Of a stretch of DNA of 64,000 nucleotides, positions 38,989 through 49,442 are shown one piece after another; position 1 is the stretch's first letter, and each line of letters starts with the position of its first letter. Origin of the DNA: Stenotrophomonas hibiscicola ATCC 19867 (GTDB taxonomy: Bacteria; Pseudomonadota; Gammaproteobacteria; Xanthomonadales; Xanthomonadaceae); the NCBI RefSeq assembly GCF_000382065.1, contig NZ_KB907500.1, positions 434,001-498,000 on the forward strand. The letters run 5' to 3'. The notes under the pieces are model-generated. The model ran no database searches, was not told the origin of the DNA, and saw nothing but the letters and a program-made list of their open reading frames with translations. The translations under genes were made by a program, and so were the position numbers.

Positions 38989-39863
38989 CAGGCTACCTGC
39001 GGCGCGGGCTGCCGACCCAGCATGGCGAGCAGATCGGACAGGCGGTCGCGCAGTTCGCGGCGATCGCAGATCTGGTCGATGGCACCGTGCTCCAGCAGGA
39101 ACTCCGAACGCTGGAAACCTTCCGGCAGCTTCTCGCGCACGGTCTGCTCGATCACGCGCGGGCCGGCGAAGCCGATCAGTGCCTGCGGTTCGGCGATGTT
39201 GATGTCGCCCAGCATCGCGAACGACGCCGAAACGCCGCCGGTGGTCGGATGGGTCAGCACCGAGATGTACGGCAGCCCGGCTTCACGCAGCTTGCCCAGC
39301 GCAGCGGAGGTCTTGGCCATCTGCATCAGCGAGAACAGGCCTTCCTGCATGCGCGCGCCGCCACTCTGCGAGAAGCAAACGTAAGGCGCACCGATCTCGA
39401 CCGCGGTTTCTGCGGCCAGCGCGAAACGCTCGCCCACCACCGAGCCCATCGAGCCCCCCATGAAGGCGAAGTCGAACGACGAGGCGACCAGCGCACGGCC
39501 CTTGAGCAGGCCGCGCATGGCGATCAGCGCGTCGTATTCGCCGGTGTTCTTCTGCGCGATCTTGATGCGCTCGCTGTACTTCTTCTGATCCTTGAACTTG
39601 AGCAGGTCGGTCGGTCCCAGGCGCGCACCGATCTCGGTGGTGCTGTCGGCGTCGAACAGGGCCGCCAGGCGCGCACGCGCGCGGATCGCCATGTGGTGGC
39701 CGCACTTCGGGCAGACCTCCAGGTTCTCTTCCAGTTCCGGACGGTACAACGCGCTGCCGCAGTTGCTGCACTTTTCCCACAGGCCCTCGGGGACACTGCG
39801 CTTCTTGCTGGGGGTGTTGTCGGTGCGGATGCCGGACGGCATCAACTTGCTGAGCCAACTCAT
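38988..39863 (-). CDS. accD: Acetyl-CoA carboxylase carboxyltransferase subunit beta
   Basis: Beta half of the carboxyltransferase making malonyl-CoA; 291 residues. ATG at 39863 ([20 protein letters not shown]), with GGAAGTG about 10 bases upstream; a GTG four codons earlier is the alternative. The four-cysteine zinc ribbon CSNCGS...CPKCGHH lies near 32-57, then the crotonase fold with [11 protein letters not shown] and [17 protein letters not shown]. Confidence 0.98.
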   Translation of the reverse strand: MSWLSKLMPSGIRTDNTPSKKRSVPEGLWEKCSNCGSALYRPELEENLEVCPKCGHHMAIRARARLAALFDADSTTEIGARLGPTDLLKFKDQKKYSERIKIAQKNTGEYDALIAMRGLLKGRALVASSFDFAFMGGSMGSVVGERFALAAETAVEIGAPYVCFSQSGGARMQEGLFSLMQMAKTSAALGKLREAGLPYISVLTHPTTGGVSASFAMLGDINIAEPQALIGFAGPRVIEQTVREKLPEGFQRSEFLLEHGAIDQICDRRELRDRLSDLLAMLGRQPAPQVA

Positions 39864-40005
39864 GCGGGAGGACACTTCCGTTCAGGGCGGCCCATGGGCC
39901 GCAAAGGCGGACAGTCTAGCTCCGCTTTCCCCGGCCGTGCACCCCCTTGCCAGCTACGGGGCAGCCGGAAAAACCATGCTGGGACGTACGTTTAGGTGCT
40001 GCGCG

Positions 40006-40071
40006 GTGCCGGCCGCTGGCCGGCGGCCCTGCACGCGGGTGGGTACGGACGATGCCGGCCAGCGGCCAGCA
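40006..40071. repeat. Two related palindromes between trpA and accD
   Basis: GTGCCGGCCGCTGGCCGGC (40006-40024) and ATGCCGGCCAGCGGCCAGCAT (40052-40072 region) share the GCCGGC-GCTGG core in opposite orientation. The second is followed by TACC rather than CTAC, so these are degenerate SMAG units. No U-tract, so not a typical terminator. Confidence 0.65.
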
Positions 40072-40077
40072 TTACCG

Positions 40078-40887
40078 CTACGCGTCCAGCGCCTGCCGCA
40101 GCGGGGCGAGGAACGCCCGCGCACGCTGGGCCGCGTCTTCAGCCGAGCCCGCTTCGGCCAGCGCCGCCACCAGCGCACTTCCGACCACCACGCCATCCGC
40201 CTGGCGGGCCATGGCTGCGGCACTGCCGGCGTCCTTGATGCCGAAGCCCGCCACCACCGGCACCGAGGCGCGCGCGCGCAACGCCTGCAGGCGGGCGCTG
40301 GCGGCGTCGCTGTCCAGGCGCTCGGAGGCGCCGGTCACGCCGGCAAAGCTGACGTAATAAAGGTAGCCACGGGCCAGGGCCAGCAGCTTGTCGGCACGCG
40401 CCTGGCTGGTGGTCGGCGACGCCAGCAGGACCAGCGCCAGGCCCGCTGCATCGAAGGCCTGCTGCGCTTCAACGGCTTCTTCCGGCGGAAGGTCGACCAG
40501 CAGCACCCCGTCCACGCCGGCCTGCACGGCCGCCCCGGCGAAGGCAGCGTAGCCGTGGATCTCCACCGGGTTCAGGTAGCCCATCAGCACCACCGGGGTG
40601 TGCGCATCACGCTCCCGGAACTGCGCCACCGCCTGCAGCACATAGCGGCTGCCGGCTCCCCGCGCCAGCGCGCGTTCGGAACTACGCTGGATGGTCGGGC
40701 CATCGGCCATCGGATCGGAGAACGGCACGCCCAGTTCAATCACGTCGGCACCAGCATCGACCAGCGCGTGCATGACCGGCACGGTGGCTTCCAGCGAGGG
40801 ATCACCTGCGGTGATGAAGGGAATCAGCGCCTTGCGCTGCTGTTCGCGCAGGCGCTGGAAGCAGGCATCGAGTCGGGATACGGACAT
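40078..40887 (-). CDS. trpA: Tryptophan synthase alpha subunit
   Basis: Cleaves indole-3-glycerol phosphate and channels indole to TrpB; 269 residues. Catalytic Glu in DVIELGVPFSDPMADGPTIQ near 48-67 (with the partner Asp), phosphate-binding AGFGIKDAGS and GVVVGSALV near the end. Starts one base after the stop of the preceding lipoprotein gene, so the three genes trpB, lipoprotein, trpA are one transcript. Confidence 0.98.
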   Translation of the reverse strand: MSVSRLDACFQRLREQQRKALIPFITAGDPSLEATVPVMHALVDAGADVIELGVPFSDPMADGPTIQRSSERALARGAGSRYVLQAVAQFRERDAHTPVVLMGYLNPVEIHGYAAFAGAAVQAGVDGVLLVDLPPEEAVEAQQAFDAAGLALVLLASPTTSQARADKLLALARGYLYYVSFAGVTGASERLDSDAASARLQALRARASVPVVAGFGIKDAGSAAAMARQADGVVVGSALVAALAEAGSAEDAAQRARAFLAPLRQALDA

Positions 40888-40888
40888 G

Positions 40889-41578
40889 TCAGGTACATCC
40901 TTCGATCAGGTCAACGGCGCCGTTGGCGCCCCAGTACATTCGGGAGATGGTGCCGTCGACGATCTCCACACGGATCGCCAGGTCGGAACCGGGGTCCTGC
41001 CAGAGCAGGCTCTCGCCGGCCTCCGCATCATCACCATAGGGTTGCGTGGAAACGCCCTTGGGCAACTGCTGGAGTGCCTGCGCGCGTGGCATGCCCAGAT
41101 GAAGGCCGAACGGCCCCGGCTGCAGCACCACCTGGCCGGAATCGTCGATGGGGGCCAGGTCGAAGCGCACCACGTCGCCGTCCTGCACCATCATCGCCAC
41201 GCCCTCGGGCAGCGTGCCGCGCTCGTAGTACTCGCAACGCCCAGCGGTCGACTCGCCCAGCCCGGCCGAGTGCCACTGCGCCTCGCCCTGCAGTTCGCTG
41301 AAGGGCTGGCCGATCAGCACCTCACCGGCATGGTCCAGGGCCACCGACACCACCGCCCGGGCCGCCTGGTCCTCGCCGCCGTCGCCTGCCGTGGACATCG
41401 CCGCGCCCTCGATCGGGCGATGTGCGGCCTCATCGTCGTTGCTGGCCGGTTCGCGTGCCAGGGCGATCGCCGCGGGGGCGGCCGGGGCCGGGGCAAGCAC
41501 CGGTGGATCGGGCGGCGTGCAGCCGCCCATGCCGATCACCAGCACCAGCGCCCCGCCGTGGCGCAGCACGTGATTCAC
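40889..41578 (-). CDS. Putative lipoprotein of unknown function inside trpBA
   Basis: A 229-residue protein. GTG at 41578 overlaps the trpB stop by four bases (GTGA) and has AAGGG about 8 bases upstream. The N-terminus [20 protein letters not shown] reads as a lipoprotein signal with Cys20 (lipobox MGGC, slightly off consensus). An Ala/Pro-rich linker (21-40) follows, then a soluble domain from about 85 with two cysteines, containing [19 protein letters not shown] and ending [15 protein letters not shown] do not recognise a named family. It is co-transcribed with the tryptophan synthase genes but is exported, so it is unlikely to be a Trp enzyme. Confidence 0.8.
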   Translation of the reverse strand: MNHVLRHGGALVLVIGMGGCTPPDPPVLAPAPAAPAAIALAREPASNDDEAAHRPIEGAAMSTAGDGGEDQAARAVVSVALDHAGEVLIGQPFSELQGEAQWHSAGLGESTAGRCEYYERGTLPEGVAMMVQDGDVVRFDLAPIDDSGQVVLQPGPFGLHLGMPRAQALQQLPKGVSTQPYGDDAEAGESLLWQDPGSDLAIRVEIVDGTISRMYWGANGAVDLIEGCT

Positions 41579-42792
41579 AGCACAAGCCCTTCGCGCGCGG
41601 CGATGGTGTGCACGTCCTTGTCGCCGCGGCCGGACAGGTTGCACAGCACGATCTGGTCACGCGGACGCTCACGCGCCAGCTTGATTGCCTGTGCCAGCGC
41701 ATGGCTGGATTCCAGCGCGGGCAGGATGCCCTCGGTATGCGCCAGCAGATGGAAGGCCTGCAGCGCTTCCTCGTCGGTGATGCCGAGGTAGCGCGCGCGG
41801 CCGGTATCGGCCAGGAACGCGTGCTCCGGGCCGACGCCCGGATAGTCCAGGCCGGCCGACACCGAATGGGTCTCGATGATCTGGCCGTCATCGTCGCACA
41901 GCACGTACGTGCGGTTGCCGTGCAGCACGCCGGGGCGGCCTGCCGCGATGGAGGCGGCATGGCGACCGGTACTGATGCCATCACCGGCGGCTTCGGCGCC
42001 GACGATCTCGACCTGGCGATCGTTGAGGAAGGCGTGGAACAGGCCGATGGCATTGCTGCCGCCGCCGACGCAGGCGGTGATCGCATCGGGCAGGCGGCCG
42101 TACTCGGCCAGCATCTGCTCACGCGCTTCGCGGCCGACGATGGCATTGAAGTCGCGCACCATGCGCGGGTACGGGTCCGGTCCAGCCACGGTGCCGATGA
42201 TGTAGAAGGTGTCCTGCACGTTGGTCACCCAGTCGCGCATCGCTTCGTTGAGCGCGTCCTTCAGGGTGGCCGAGCCGGAGGTGACCGGCACCACCGTCGC
42301 ACCGAGCAGCTTCATGCGGTAGACGTTGATCTTCTGCCGCTCGATGTCGGTGGCGCCCATGTAGACCACGCATTCCAGGCCCAGACGCGCGGCAACGGTG
42401 GCACTGGCCACGCCATGCTGGCCGGCACCGGTCTCAGCGATGATGCGCTTCTTTCCCATGCGTGCGGCCAGCAGTGCCTGGCCGATGGTGTTGTTGATCT
42501 TGTGCGCACCGGTGTGGTTCAGGTCCTCGCGCTTGAGCAGGATCTGCGCGCCGCCGACGTGATCGCTCAGGCGCTGGGCGTGATAGATCGGGCTCGGCCG
42601 GCCCACGTAGTGCGCCAGGTCGCGGTCATAGGCCGCCTGGAACGCGGGGTCCTGGCGGGCCTGGTCATAGGCCTGGGCCAGTTCCTGCAGCGGGCCGACC
42701 AGGGTTTCGGCAACGAAGCTGCCACCGTAGCGGCCGAAGTGGCCCTGGGCATCCGGGAAGGCGTGGTAGTCGGCAATGGGGGAGGCAGACAT
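41575..42792 (-). CDS. trpB: Tryptophan synthase beta subunit
   Basis: PLP enzyme joining indole and serine; 405 residues. ATG at 42792 ([20 protein letters not shown]). The PLP lysine is in [16 protein letters not shown] near 93-108, [10 protein letters not shown] and the phosphate cradle [13 protein letters not shown] near 241-253 are complete. Divergent from trpI; the -35-like TTGACC at 42836-42841 with a poor -10 suits an activator-dependent promoter. Confidence 0.98.
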   Translation of the reverse strand: MSASPIADYHAFPDAQGHFGRYGGSFVAETLVGPLQELAQAYDQARQDPAFQAAYDRDLAHYVGRPSPIYHAQRLSDHVGGAQILLKREDLNHTGAHKINNTIGQALLAARMGKKRIIAETGAGQHGVASATVAARLGLECVVYMGATDIERQKINVYRMKLLGATVVPVTSGSATLKDALNEAMRDWVTNVQDTFYIIGTVAGPDPYPRMVRDFNAIVGREAREQMLAEYGRLPDAITACVGGGSNAIGLFHAFLNDRQVEIVGAEAAGDGISTGRHAASIAAGRPGVLHGNRTYVLCDDDGQIIETHSVSAGLDYPGVGPEHAFLADTGRARYLGITDEEALQAFHLLAHTEGILPALESSHALAQAIKLARERPRDQIVLCNLSGRGDKDVHTIAAREGLVL

Positions 42793-42853
42793 GGATACGA
42801 CCGGTGGTTCAGACAGGTGGATACTCTAGCGCACGGGTCAAGACCGGAAAATG

Positions 42854-42873
42854 GATATTATCTGGCACATATC
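42854..42873. promoter_or_regulatory. Probable TrpI operator in the trpI-trpB gap
   Basis: GATAT-N10-ATATC dyad, containing TAT-N7-ATA (T-N11-A at 42859-42871), the LysR-family half-site pattern. It is centred about 25 bases upstream of the trpB -35-like element and overlaps TATTAT (42856-42861), a plausible trpI -10. That fits activation of trpBA and autorepression of trpI. Confidence 0.65.
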
Positions 42874-42888
42874 GTCAGGAAATCTCAC

Positions 42889-43776
42889 GTGAGCCGCTCC
42901 CTGCTGCCTCCCCTCAATGCGCTGCGCGCGTTCGAAGCCACTGCCCGCCTTGGCGGCGTCGGGCGCGCCGCACAGGACCTGCACGTCACCCACGGCGCGG
43001 TCAGCCGGCAACTGAAGCTGCTGGAGGATCACCTCGGCCTGGCGCTGTTCCAGCGTGCCGGTCGCGGCCTGCGCCTGACCGCTGCGGGTACGCGCCTGCA
43101 GGCAGCGTGCAGCGAGGCCTTCGCCGGGATCGAAGGCTGCGTGCGCGAGCTGCGGCGGCCCGCGGCCTCCCCAGCACTGGTACTGGGCTGCAGCGGCAGC
43201 GTACTGGCACGCTGGATGATTCCGCGCCTGCCCGTGCTGCAGGCCGCCCTGCCCGGCGTGCGCCTGCAGTGGTCGGCGCTGGACGGCAGTTTCACCGAAG
43301 CGCAGGCGGCGCTGGACGCCGTGCTGTTGCTGGCGCAGGGACCGTGGCCACGCGGCTGGCAGGTCCGCGAGCTGGCACCGGAACGGGTCGGTGTGGTGGT
43401 GGCCCCGTCACATGCGGCGGCGCAGCGCCTGCGGCAGGCACCGCCCTCGGCACTGCTGCAGGAAACCGTGCTGCACACCACGTCACGTCCACAGGCTTGG
43501 CCCGCCTGGGCGCAGGCACACCGCCTGGACCCGTCAAAGCTGCAGCTGGGCACCGCTTTCGAACATCTCTATTACCTGCTGGAAGCAGCCGTGGCCGGGC
43601 TGGGCCCGGCAATCGCGCCCGAGCCGCTGGTGGCCGAAGATCTGGCAGCAGGCCGGCTGGTCGCACCGTGGGGGTTTGCGGCCACCGGCGGCTTCTGGGT
43701 GCTGGCGCGGCCGGATGGCCCGGCCGATGCACGGGTAGACGCCCTGGCCGACTGGGCAGCAGCGCAACTGCGATGA
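42889..43776 (+). CDS. trpI: LysR-family regulator, TrpI-like
   Basis: A 295-residue LTTR. GTG at 42889 (VSRSLLPPLNALRAFEATAR) with AGGA 9-12 bases upstream. The winged-helix domain (5-65) reads GRAAQDLHVTHGAVSRQLKLLE, close to GcvA/TrpI/AmpR types; the effector domain follows from 90 to 295. In Pseudomonas, TrpI activates the divergent trpBA operon when indoleglycerol phosphate binds; the same divergent layout supports that role here. Confidence 0.85.
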   Translation: MSRSLLPPLNALRAFEATARLGGVGRAAQDLHVTHGAVSRQLKLLEDHLGLALFQRAGRGLRLTAAGTRLQAACSEAFAGIEGCVRELRRPAASPALVLGCSGSVLARWMIPRLPVLQAALPGVRLQWSALDGSFTEAQAALDAVLLLAQGPWPRGWQVRELAPERVGVVVAPSHAAAQRLRQAPPSALLQETVLHTTSRPQAWPAWAQAHRLDPSKLQLGTAFEHLYYLLEAAVAGLGPAIAPEPLVAEDLAAGRLVAPWGFAATGGFWVLARPDGPADARVDALADWAAAQLR

Positions 43777-43824
43777 GACGAGGCCCCGGGCGGCATTCAC
43801 CTCCCGGAGCCGGCAACGCATGCC

Positions 43825-44295
43825 TCAGCGACCGCCCATCGCGACCCGCTGCTGCTCCTCATGCACCTGCTGCTGGTGCGACGGATCTGCCAGCAGCTTG
43901 GCACTGGTCTGCTCCAGCGACGGCGGCGCCTGGGCCAGATCGACAGCGGTGCGGAAGCCAGGCGTCGTGCCCATCACGAACGGCTTGCCATCCTGCACCT
44001 TGATGCTCTGCAGCTTGTCGGCCGCGTCGATACCGTTCTGCTTTGCATGCAGGGTGATATTGGCCGCAGCCTCTTCGGAAAACACGCTGGGAAGCTTGCT
44101 GCGGCCAGCGTTGTGCAGTGCGTGGTCCGGATGCGATGCATCGTTGAGCGACGGCCCTTTGGGCACAGCCGCTGCGGGTTCATGACCCTGCACACGCCCC
44201 GCCGCAGGGCGGCAGCGGTGTGGCGACCGACGATGCCGTCGGCGGACAGTCCCTGGTTGAGGGTCTGCTGCAAGGCTCACCGTCGACGATGACAT
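43825..44295 (-). pseudogene. Remnant of a type IV secretion effector: peptidoglycan-binding piece and XVIPCD tail, frameshifted
   Basis: Two reading frames together resemble the end of an X-T4SS effector. In one frame LQQTLNQGLSADGIVGRHTA (about 44273-44212) looks like a peptidoglycan_binding_1 repeat. After a shift near 44197-44212 another frame gives PSLNDASHPDHAL, then HAKQNGIDAADKLQSIKV, KPFVMGTTPGF, and APPSLEQTSAKLL down to the Q/H/E-rich end EEQQRVAMGGR at the stop at 43825, the pattern of the XVIPCD secretion domain (Xanthomonas VirD4-interacting). The catalytic N-terminus is missing, as trpF ends only 25 bases upstream. The continuous ORF from 44295 has an out-of-frame N-terminus and is probably not functional. 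Confidence 0.7.
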
Positions 44296-44320
44296 CCCGG
44301 CGCCCCTCAGGTGACGCGGA

Positions 44321-44977
44321 TCACTCCAGGACGGTGCAATCGGCGCGCCGCACTTCCTCGACGAAGGTGCGCATCTTGTAACCGTCCTTGATGCCCGGCT
44401 CCAGTTCGATACCGCTGGAGACGTCCACGCCCCACGGCAGCGTCGCCAGCACGGCGTCGTAGACGTTTTCCGGGTTCAGGCCACCGGCCAGCAGGAACGG
44501 CCGATGCAATCCGGTCGGGACGCGGCCCCAGTCGAACGCCACGCCGGTGCCGCCACCGCCACCCGGCGCGTGGCTGTCGAACAGGAAGCCGGCAGCGCTG
44601 GGATAACGCAGTTGCAGGGTGCGGGCATTGACCTCTTCGCGCCCCCCCATGGCAATCGCCTTCAGGTACGGCATGTTGAAGCTGCGGCAGAAGCTCTCGT
44701 CCTCCTCGCCATGGAACTGCAGCAGCGTCGGTCGTACCGTGCGCAGCACCTCGCGCACTTCTTCCTTGCTGTTGTTGCGGAACAGCGCAACCACGTCGAC
44801 CATCGGCGCGATTGCCTGGCGCATCGCGCGCGCCTCGGCAGGCGCGACCCGGCGGCTGCTCTCGCGGGCAAAGATGAAACCCACTGCGTCCACGCCCAGC
44901 TCACCGGCCAGACGGACATCGCCGGCGCGGGTCATTCCACAGAATTTGATGCGTGTACGGTAGTAGGAACGGCTCAT
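44321..44977 (-). CDS. trpF: Phosphoribosylanthranilate isomerase
   Basis: Third step of tryptophan synthesis; 218 residues. ATG at 44977 ([20 protein letters not shown]; Cys in IKFCGMT is catalytic). The general acid Asp is in AFDWGRV near residue 135, and [11 protein letters not shown], then GVDVSSGIE are the phosphate sites. Overlaps the truA stop by four bases, so it is coupled to truA, not to trpBA, from which trpI and the pseudogene separate it. Confidence 0.97.
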   Translation of the reverse strand: MSRSYYRTRIKFCGMTRAGDVRLAGELGVDAVGFIFARESSRRVAPAEARAMRQAIAPMVDVVALFRNNSKEEVREVLRTVRPTLLQFHGEEDESFCRSFNMPYLKAIAMGGREEVNARTLQLRYPSAAGFLFDSHAPGGGGGTGVAFDWGRVPTGLHRPFLLAGGLNPENVYDAVLATLPWGVDVSSGIELEPGIKDGYKMRTFVEEVRRADCTVLE

Positions 44978-45744
44978 AGCGTGACCTCGGCGGGCAGATG
45001 CCAGTTGTCGGGGTACAGGGGCCCAAGGAACACCAGGCCCTGCGGCGGTGCGGTGGGACCAGCTACGGTGCGGTCGCGCCCAGCCAGCAGTTCGGCGATC
45101 CATTCCACCGGTTTTTCGCCGCTGCCCACCAGGATCAACGATCCGACGATATTGCGGACCATGTGATGAAGAAATGCATTGCCACGCACTGCGACTTCGA
45201 TCACTTCGCCCTGGCGGCTGACCTGCAATGACTGCAGCTCACGCCGGGCATGCAGCGCCTGGCACTGCACCGAACGGAACGCGCTGAAATCGTTCTCGCC
45301 GAGCAGGGCCTGGCCGGCGGCGTGCATCAGGGTCTCGTCCAGCGCGCGGCGCTCCCAGCTCAGGGTCTGCCGGTCCAGCGCGGGCCGCACCTCGCGGTTG
45401 AGCAGCCGATAGCGGTAGCGGCGCGCACGTGCCGAGAAGCGCGCATGAAAATCATCGGCCACCGGCACGCACCAGCGCACCGCGATCGAACGCGGCAGGC
45501 GGGTGGTGGTGCCGAGCATCCAGGCGCGCGGGTCACGCACCACGTCAGTGTCGAAATGCACGACCTGGCACTGGCCGTGCACACCGGCATCGGTGCGGCC
45601 GGCGCAGACCACCTGCAGCGGCGCATCCGCCACCGACGACAAGGCCTGCTCGAGGCTGGCCTGCACGCTGGGACCACCCTCGCCCAGGTTCTGCCAGCCC
45701 CTGAAATCGCTGCCGTCGTACTCGACGCCAAGCGCATAACGCAT
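44974..45744 (-). CDS. truA: tRNA pseudouridine(38-40) synthase
   Basis: Modifies the anticodon arm of many tRNAs; 256 residues. ATG at 45744 ([20 protein letters not shown]). Catalytic Asp in [19 protein letters not shown] near 46-64; the C-terminal [15 protein letters not shown] motif is present. Coupled to trpF downstream; a VOC gene precedes it by 32 bases. Confidence 0.97.
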   Translation of the reverse strand: MRYALGVEYDGSDFRGWQNLGEGGPSVQASLEQALSSVADAPLQVVCAGRTDAGVHGQCQVVHFDTDVVRDPRAWMLGTTTRLPRSIAVRWCVPVADDFHARFSARARRYRYRLLNREVRPALDRQTLSWERRALDETLMHAAGQALLGENDFSAFRSVQCQALHARRELQSLQVSRQGEVIEVAVRGNAFLHHMVRNIVGSLILVGSGEKPVEWIAELLAGRDRTVAGPTAPPQGLVFLGPLYPDNWHLPAEVTL

Positions 45745-45776
45745 GTGCTACCTCGATGTTGCGGGTGGGGCGGCGC

Positions 45777-46139
45777 TCAGGCCGGATCGCGTTCGGACCA
45801 GACCGCCAGTTCGTTGCCACCGGGCTCGACGAACTGGAAGCGGCTGCCACCGGGGAAGGAAAACACCGGGCGTACGATCTGGCCGCCGGCGTCGCGCACG
45901 GCGGCCTCGACCGGAGCCAGATCGTCGGCATACAGCACCAGCAGCGGTGCACCGCTGTCGCCGGCCCGCTGCGGCTGGCCACGGAAGAAGCCGCCCTGCA
46001 GGCGGCCATCGTCGAAAGCCGTGTAGTCGCTGCCGTAGTCGACGAATGACCAGCCGAACGCCGTTTCGAAAAAGGCACGGCTGGCGGCCGGGTCGCTGGA
46101 GGCGAATTCAACGTAGTCGATACGGCGCTCGCGGCTCAT
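45777..46139 (-). CDS. VOC (glyoxalase/bleomycin resistance) family protein
   Basis: A 120-residue single-module VOC protein with two beta-alpha-beta-beta-beta repeats: RIDYVEFASSDPAASRAFFE at the start and LVLYADDLAPVEAAVRDAGG in the second half, ending FVEPGGNELAVWSERD. The ATG at 46139 is favoured because AAGGA lies 8-12 bases upstream; a GTG at 46169 overlaps the fimV stop (GTGA) and would add ten residues. Members bind metals and small organic ligands; substrate unknown. Confidence 0.88.
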   Translation of the reverse strand: MSRERRIDYVEFASSDPAASRAFFETAFGWSFVDYGSDYTAFDDGRLQGGFFRGQPQRAGDSGAPLLVLYADDLAPVEAAVRDAGGQIVRPVFSFPGGSRFQFVEPGGNELAVWSERDPA

Positions 46140-46165
46140 GGCAGGGTCCTTGTCGGCGGGTTCGG

Positions 46166-48226
46166 TCACGGCAGGCGGGCGAGCAGTTCGCGGGCCTGCG
46201 CCTGGCTGTGCAGGTCACCGCCCTCGGCCACTTCCAGCAACAAGGTGCGCGCCGTCTGCGCGTCACCCAGATCGAGGTAGGCAATGGCCAGTTCCAGGCG
46301 CTCCTGGCCGGCACGTGGCGACCAGCCCGCGTCATCGGCAGGCGCGGGTGCGCTCGACGCGGTGTCGTCGGAATGAGCAGCCTCGGTGCTGACACGGTCG
46401 ATGCCGTCGATGGCTTCGGGACCTGCGGCATCCGCCGGAGACGGGTTCTCATGCGCGTCGGCCGGCAGATCGAACACACCGCGGAACTGCGGCTGCCGTT
46501 CGGCATGCAGTGCGTAGTCGGGCACCACCACTTCGGCCGGCACCTGCGGTACAACGCGATCGTCCTGCAGCGGCTCGGCCGGGACCACCTCGTCGCCGGT
46601 GGTTGCGGGATCGTCCCAGCGCGGCAGATCGGTCACCGCTTCGGGCAATGCCACCGCGTCCTGGTCGCGCAGCGTGTCGGACTCCTGGTCGGCCCGCACC
46701 GCGTGCTCAGCGGTGGGTTCGGCGACCACCACGTCGTGCACTTCGGTTCCGGCCGCCCACGCAGGCATCGCCGGTTCCTGGCGGCCGTTGCCTGCATCAG
46801 GCGACGACCACGAGGACTGCTCGGCCAGCGCATCCAGCGCGGCACCTGCCGGCACCGCTGCGGCCAGGCCAGCGGCATCGTCTTCCTCACGCAGCGGCGG
46901 CAACGGCGACGGCTTGCGACGACGCAGCAGCCAGGCCGCCCCCGCCACCAGCAGCAGTACCGGCAGCCCCAGCCAGTACCACGGTGTCGCCGCATCACGG
47001 GCACCCGGCGCCTGCGCCAGGCGCTGCTGCGCAGCGGCCAGGTCGTTGTCCTTCATCGCGATCAGCGACTGCTGCTGTTCCCTGAGTTTCTCCAGGTCGG
47101 CCACGCGCTGCTTCAGCTCGCCGATCTCGGCATCACGGGTGGCGATGTCCTCACGCGCCTGGCGCAGTTGTTCGTTGCCCAGCATGTCACCCTCGCTGCC
47201 GGCAGCGGTGCCGGTGGTTGTGCCCGCGTGCGCGGCGTCTGACGCCAGCGCCGGAGCGATCTCAAGCCGTGGCCCGTTGGCCGCAGCCGGGGAAGAAGCG
47301 TTCGTGGCTGCCGCCCTGGCAACCGGTGCGAGCATGCCCGCCGGTTGCGGCACGGTACGCGCCTGACGCCATTGCGCGGCGTGCTCGCGCACCAGCGTCG
47401 CCGCTTCGGCGGCGTCGACCGCCGCAAGCGCATCGCTGCCCGGCATGCGCAGCACCGCGCCCTGCTTGAGCAGGTTGACGTTGCCACGGATGAAGGCTTC
47501 GGGATTGGCACGCAGCAGGGCGATCATCGCGCGGTCGCGACTGACCTGGTTGCCACGCGCCACCACCCTGGCGATCTGCGACAGGGTCTGACCGCGCTGT
47601 ACGGTGACGCTGCCATCGGCCGCCGGTGCAGCGACCGGCGCGGAGGCCGCACGCGGGCGTGCCGCTGCAGCCGCCACCGCAGGTGGCGGCGCAGCGGGCG
47701 CCTCTGCGGCTGGCACCGTTGCCAAAGCCGGTGCAGGTTCGCGCACGATCGTATTGGAGAGCGTGCCTGCCGGCGCGACGATTTCCGGCTCGGCCACGGC
47801 CAGCGCACTGGGCGGCGCATCGACCAGCGCCGAGTACTCGCGCACCAGGCGGCCCTGGCCCCAGTCGGCTTCGATCAGGAAGCTCAGCGACGGCGTCTCC
47901 ACCGGTGCCTGCGAGGTCACCCGCACCACCGCTCTGCCCTGCGTGTCGCGGGTCAGCTCGAACTGCAGTTCGCTGACCAGTCCGGTCGGCCGCTGCAGGC
48001 CGACACGCTCGAAAGTGACCGGCGAGGCCAAGGCCACCCGCAGGTTTTCCAGCTCGGACGGATCGGCCGAAACGACCGGGATTTCTGCCAGCAGGGGCTG
48101 GCCCGGCCTGGACAGGACGCGGATGTCGCCCAACCCCAGGGCGAGCGCCGAACTGCTGGCCAAGGCGAGCAGCGCTGCGGACAGATAGGTGAGCGGGCGC
48201 TTTGCGCCCCTGGCCCGTTTATTCAT
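46166..48226 (-). CDS. fimV: FimV-like polar/type IV pilus assembly protein
   Basis: A 686-residue single-pass inner-membrane protein needed in Pseudomonas for type IV pili, twitching and cAMP signalling. ATG at 48226; signal peptide (RPLTYLSAALLALASSSALA) to about residue 30, then the FimV N-terminal domain starting LGLGDIRVLSRPGQPLLAEI. A LysM-type peptidoglycan-binding segment (VTVQRGQTLSQIARVV) lies near 177-230, a coiled coil near 355-395 (QAREDIATRDAEIGELKQRV), a membrane helix near 415-432 before RRRKPSPL, a long acidic cytoplasmic region, and the FimV_C TPR-like tail LELAIAYLDLGDAQTARTLL. Confidence 0.92.
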   Translation of the reverse strand: MNKRARGAKRPLTYLSAALLALASSSALALGLGDIRVLSRPGQPLLAEIPVVSADPSELENLRVALASPVTFERVGLQRPTGLVSELQFELTRDTQGRAVVRVTSQAPVETPSLSFLIEADWGQGRLVREYSALVDAPPSALAVAEPEIVAPAGTLSNTIVREPAPALATVPAAEAPAAPPPAVAAAAARPRAASAPVAAPAADGSVTVQRGQTLSQIARVVARGNQVSRDRAMIALLRANPEAFIRGNVNLLKQGAVLRMPGSDALAAVDAAEAATLVREHAAQWRQARTVPQPAGMLAPVARAAATNASSPAAANGPRLEIAPALASDAAHAGTTTGTAAGSEGDMLGNEQLRQAREDIATRDAEIGELKQRVADLEKLREQQQSLIAMKDNDLAAAQQRLAQAPGARDAATPWYWLGLPVLLLVAGAAWLLRRRKPSPLPPLREEDDAAGLAAAVPAGAALDALAEQSSWSSPDAGNGRQEPAMPAWAAGTEVHDVVVAEPTAEHAVRADQESDTLRDQDAVALPEAVTDLPRWDDPATTGDEVVPAEPLQDDRVVPQVPAEVVVPDYALHAERQPQFRGVFDLPADAHENPSPADAAGPEAIDGIDRVSTEAAHSDDTASSAPAPADDAGWSPRAGQERLELAIAYLDLGDAQTARTLLLEVAEGGDLHSQAQARELLARLP

Positions 48227-48263
48227 GGGCGACACTATAAAGCGTGCGGACCGGGGTCCGCAC
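48227..48263 (-). promoter_or_regulatory. Candidate fimV promoter directly at the start codon
   Basis: On the minus strand TATAGT ends 7 bases before the fimV ATG, and no Shine-Dalgarno is seen, so transcription could begin at or next to the ATG. A perfect inverted repeat GTGCGGACC-CC-GGTCCGCAC (48244-48263) lies just upstream. No good -35 is present. Confidence 0.35.
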
Positions 48264-48267
48264 CCAT

Positions 48268-48325
48268 GTAGAGCCGAGCCCACGCTCGGCTGCATGGCCT
48301 GAGCCGAGCGTAGGCTCGGCTCTAC
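48268..48325. repeat. SMAG inverted pair upstream of fimV
   Basis: GTAG plus AGCCGAGC-CCAC-GCTCGGCT (48268-48291) and its mirror AGCCGAGC-GTAG-GCTCGGCT plus CTAC (48302-48325), ten bases apart; the two units can also pair with each other. Confidence 0.9.
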
Positions 48326-48352
48326 AGAAAAGGCCGGGCATTGCCCGGCCTC
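48326..48352 (-). terminator. asd terminator
   Basis: Stem GGCCGGGC/GCCCGGCC (48332-48339 with 48343-48350), three-base loop, then TTTTCTG on the minus strand; 6 bases after the asd stop. Confidence 0.85.
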
Positions 48353-48356
48353 TCCA

Positions 48357-49385
<1,029 letters not shown>

Positions 49386-49442
49386 GGGGGAACTCTCACG
49401 AAAACGGGAATGGGGAAGAAACACGCACGACAGCTGGATTCG

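Noticed and set aside
49386..49442. A lysine riboswitch in front of asd.
   Set aside because: The leader is only about 60-90 bases, too short for the lysine riboswitch, and shows none of its conserved elements.
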